Below are positions 29,003 to 29,210 of a DNA stretch of 29,210 nt, piece by piece. This DNA comes from a virus: positions 1 through 29,210 of the IMG/VR virus record IMGVR_UViG_3300032093_000620. The stretch is one strand, 5' to 3'. Below the pieces are notes generated by a model. The model saw only the letters and a list, made by a program, of their open reading frames with translations, searched no databases and was not told the origin of the DNA. The position numbers and the translations under genes are program-made. Within the stretch, counting starts at the first letter, position 1. Every line of letters begins with the position of its first letter.

Positions 29003-29210
29003 TCACTCCTCGATGAGCGCGATCAGATAGCGTTTTCCGTCGACCACTACGGGAAGCCCGCCGACGATCGGCGGGCGGGTAATGGTCAATCCGTCGGGCG
29101 ACAGGCCGATAGGCTGGCCGCCGCTGTTGGTGATGGCTGGCGTCGCGTATGCGATCGGGGTCGCGTCCGTGAAACCACCGGCCGGCCCGCCGTTCGCGGC
29201 GTTCACGAGC
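29003..29210 (-). CDS. C-terminal part of a gene continuing beyond the window
   Basis: The frame is open to the right edge (about 68 aa visible, C-terminal end at 29003). It reads LVNAANGGPAGGFTDATPIA, PPIVGGLPVVVDGKRYLIAL and a short acidic end. The next gene starts 3 nt downstream. The sequence is Gly/Ala/Pro-rich, as in structural or fibre-associated proteins. An internal GTG start at 29206 is possible, but a partial gene is more likely. Confidence 0.6.
   Translation of the reverse strand, partial: LVNAANGGPAGGFTDATPIAYATPAITNSGGQPIGLSPDGLTITRPPIVGGLPVVVDGKRYLIALIEE

Noticed and set aside
1-29210. tRNA genes, CRISPR arrays, insertion sequences
   Set aside because: I saw no cloverleaf-like sequence, no regularly spaced long repeats and no transposase or terminal inverted repeats.

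Overview
The window looks like most of a temperate siphophage (long non-contractile tail) or prophage from a high-GC bacterium, probably a planctomycete. The host call is an inference. It rests on the Cys-rich CCxGxC/GCC tail proteins, the high GC content, and structural proteins that resemble families I associate with planctomycete genomes. Apart from one integrase, every gene I support lies on the minus strand, so transcription runs from right to left. Neighbouring genes are tightly packed, with many ATGA, GTGA or TGATG stop/start overlaps that suggest translational coupling.

Reading in the direction of transcription, from the right end: (1) a tail-fibre/receptor-binding cluster (29210-23152) with YTKAEVDA-type repeats, collagen-like GXY segments and an Asp-box beta-propeller, followed by an HNH nuclease (23155-22853). 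(2) A 249-bp gene-free, iteron-like region with a DnaA-box-like site. (3) An early/replication module (22603-16907): ParB-domain protein, methyltransferase-like protein, single-subunit clamp-loader-like AAA+ ATPase, lysine/alanine-rich H1-like protein, Gp37/Gp68-family protein, and several small proteins, two of them HTH-like. (4) The packaging and head module: TerS, TerL, portal and prohead protease. (5) An unusual cassette between protease and capsid (12643-10446) encoding a zinc-ribbon peptide, a one-TM protein, a secreted CAP/SCP-domain protein, a secreted Ala-rich protein and a secreted HEATH-motif metallopeptidase-like protein. (6) Major capsid, connectors, tail completion proteins, two small tube-like proteins, the tail assembly chaperone pair with a clear A7 -1 frameshift site, tape measure, and four tail-tip genes including a 35-Cys protein. 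(7) A convergent tyrosine integrase on the plus strand at the left end, behind two strong hairpins and TGCAAC repeats that may mark the attachment region.

The most interesting non-coding signals are a recurring leader element (GTTTYCCCGATA on the gene strand) just 5' of at least five start codons, and two homologous intergenic modules that each carry a TATAAT promoter core with a conserved CGAACCCTTTATC block. Together they suggest a phage-specific regulon linking early genes to the capsid gene. No conventional endolysin, no repressor and no tRNA was recognised; those functions may lie outside the window, be in the secreted cassette, or be absent.
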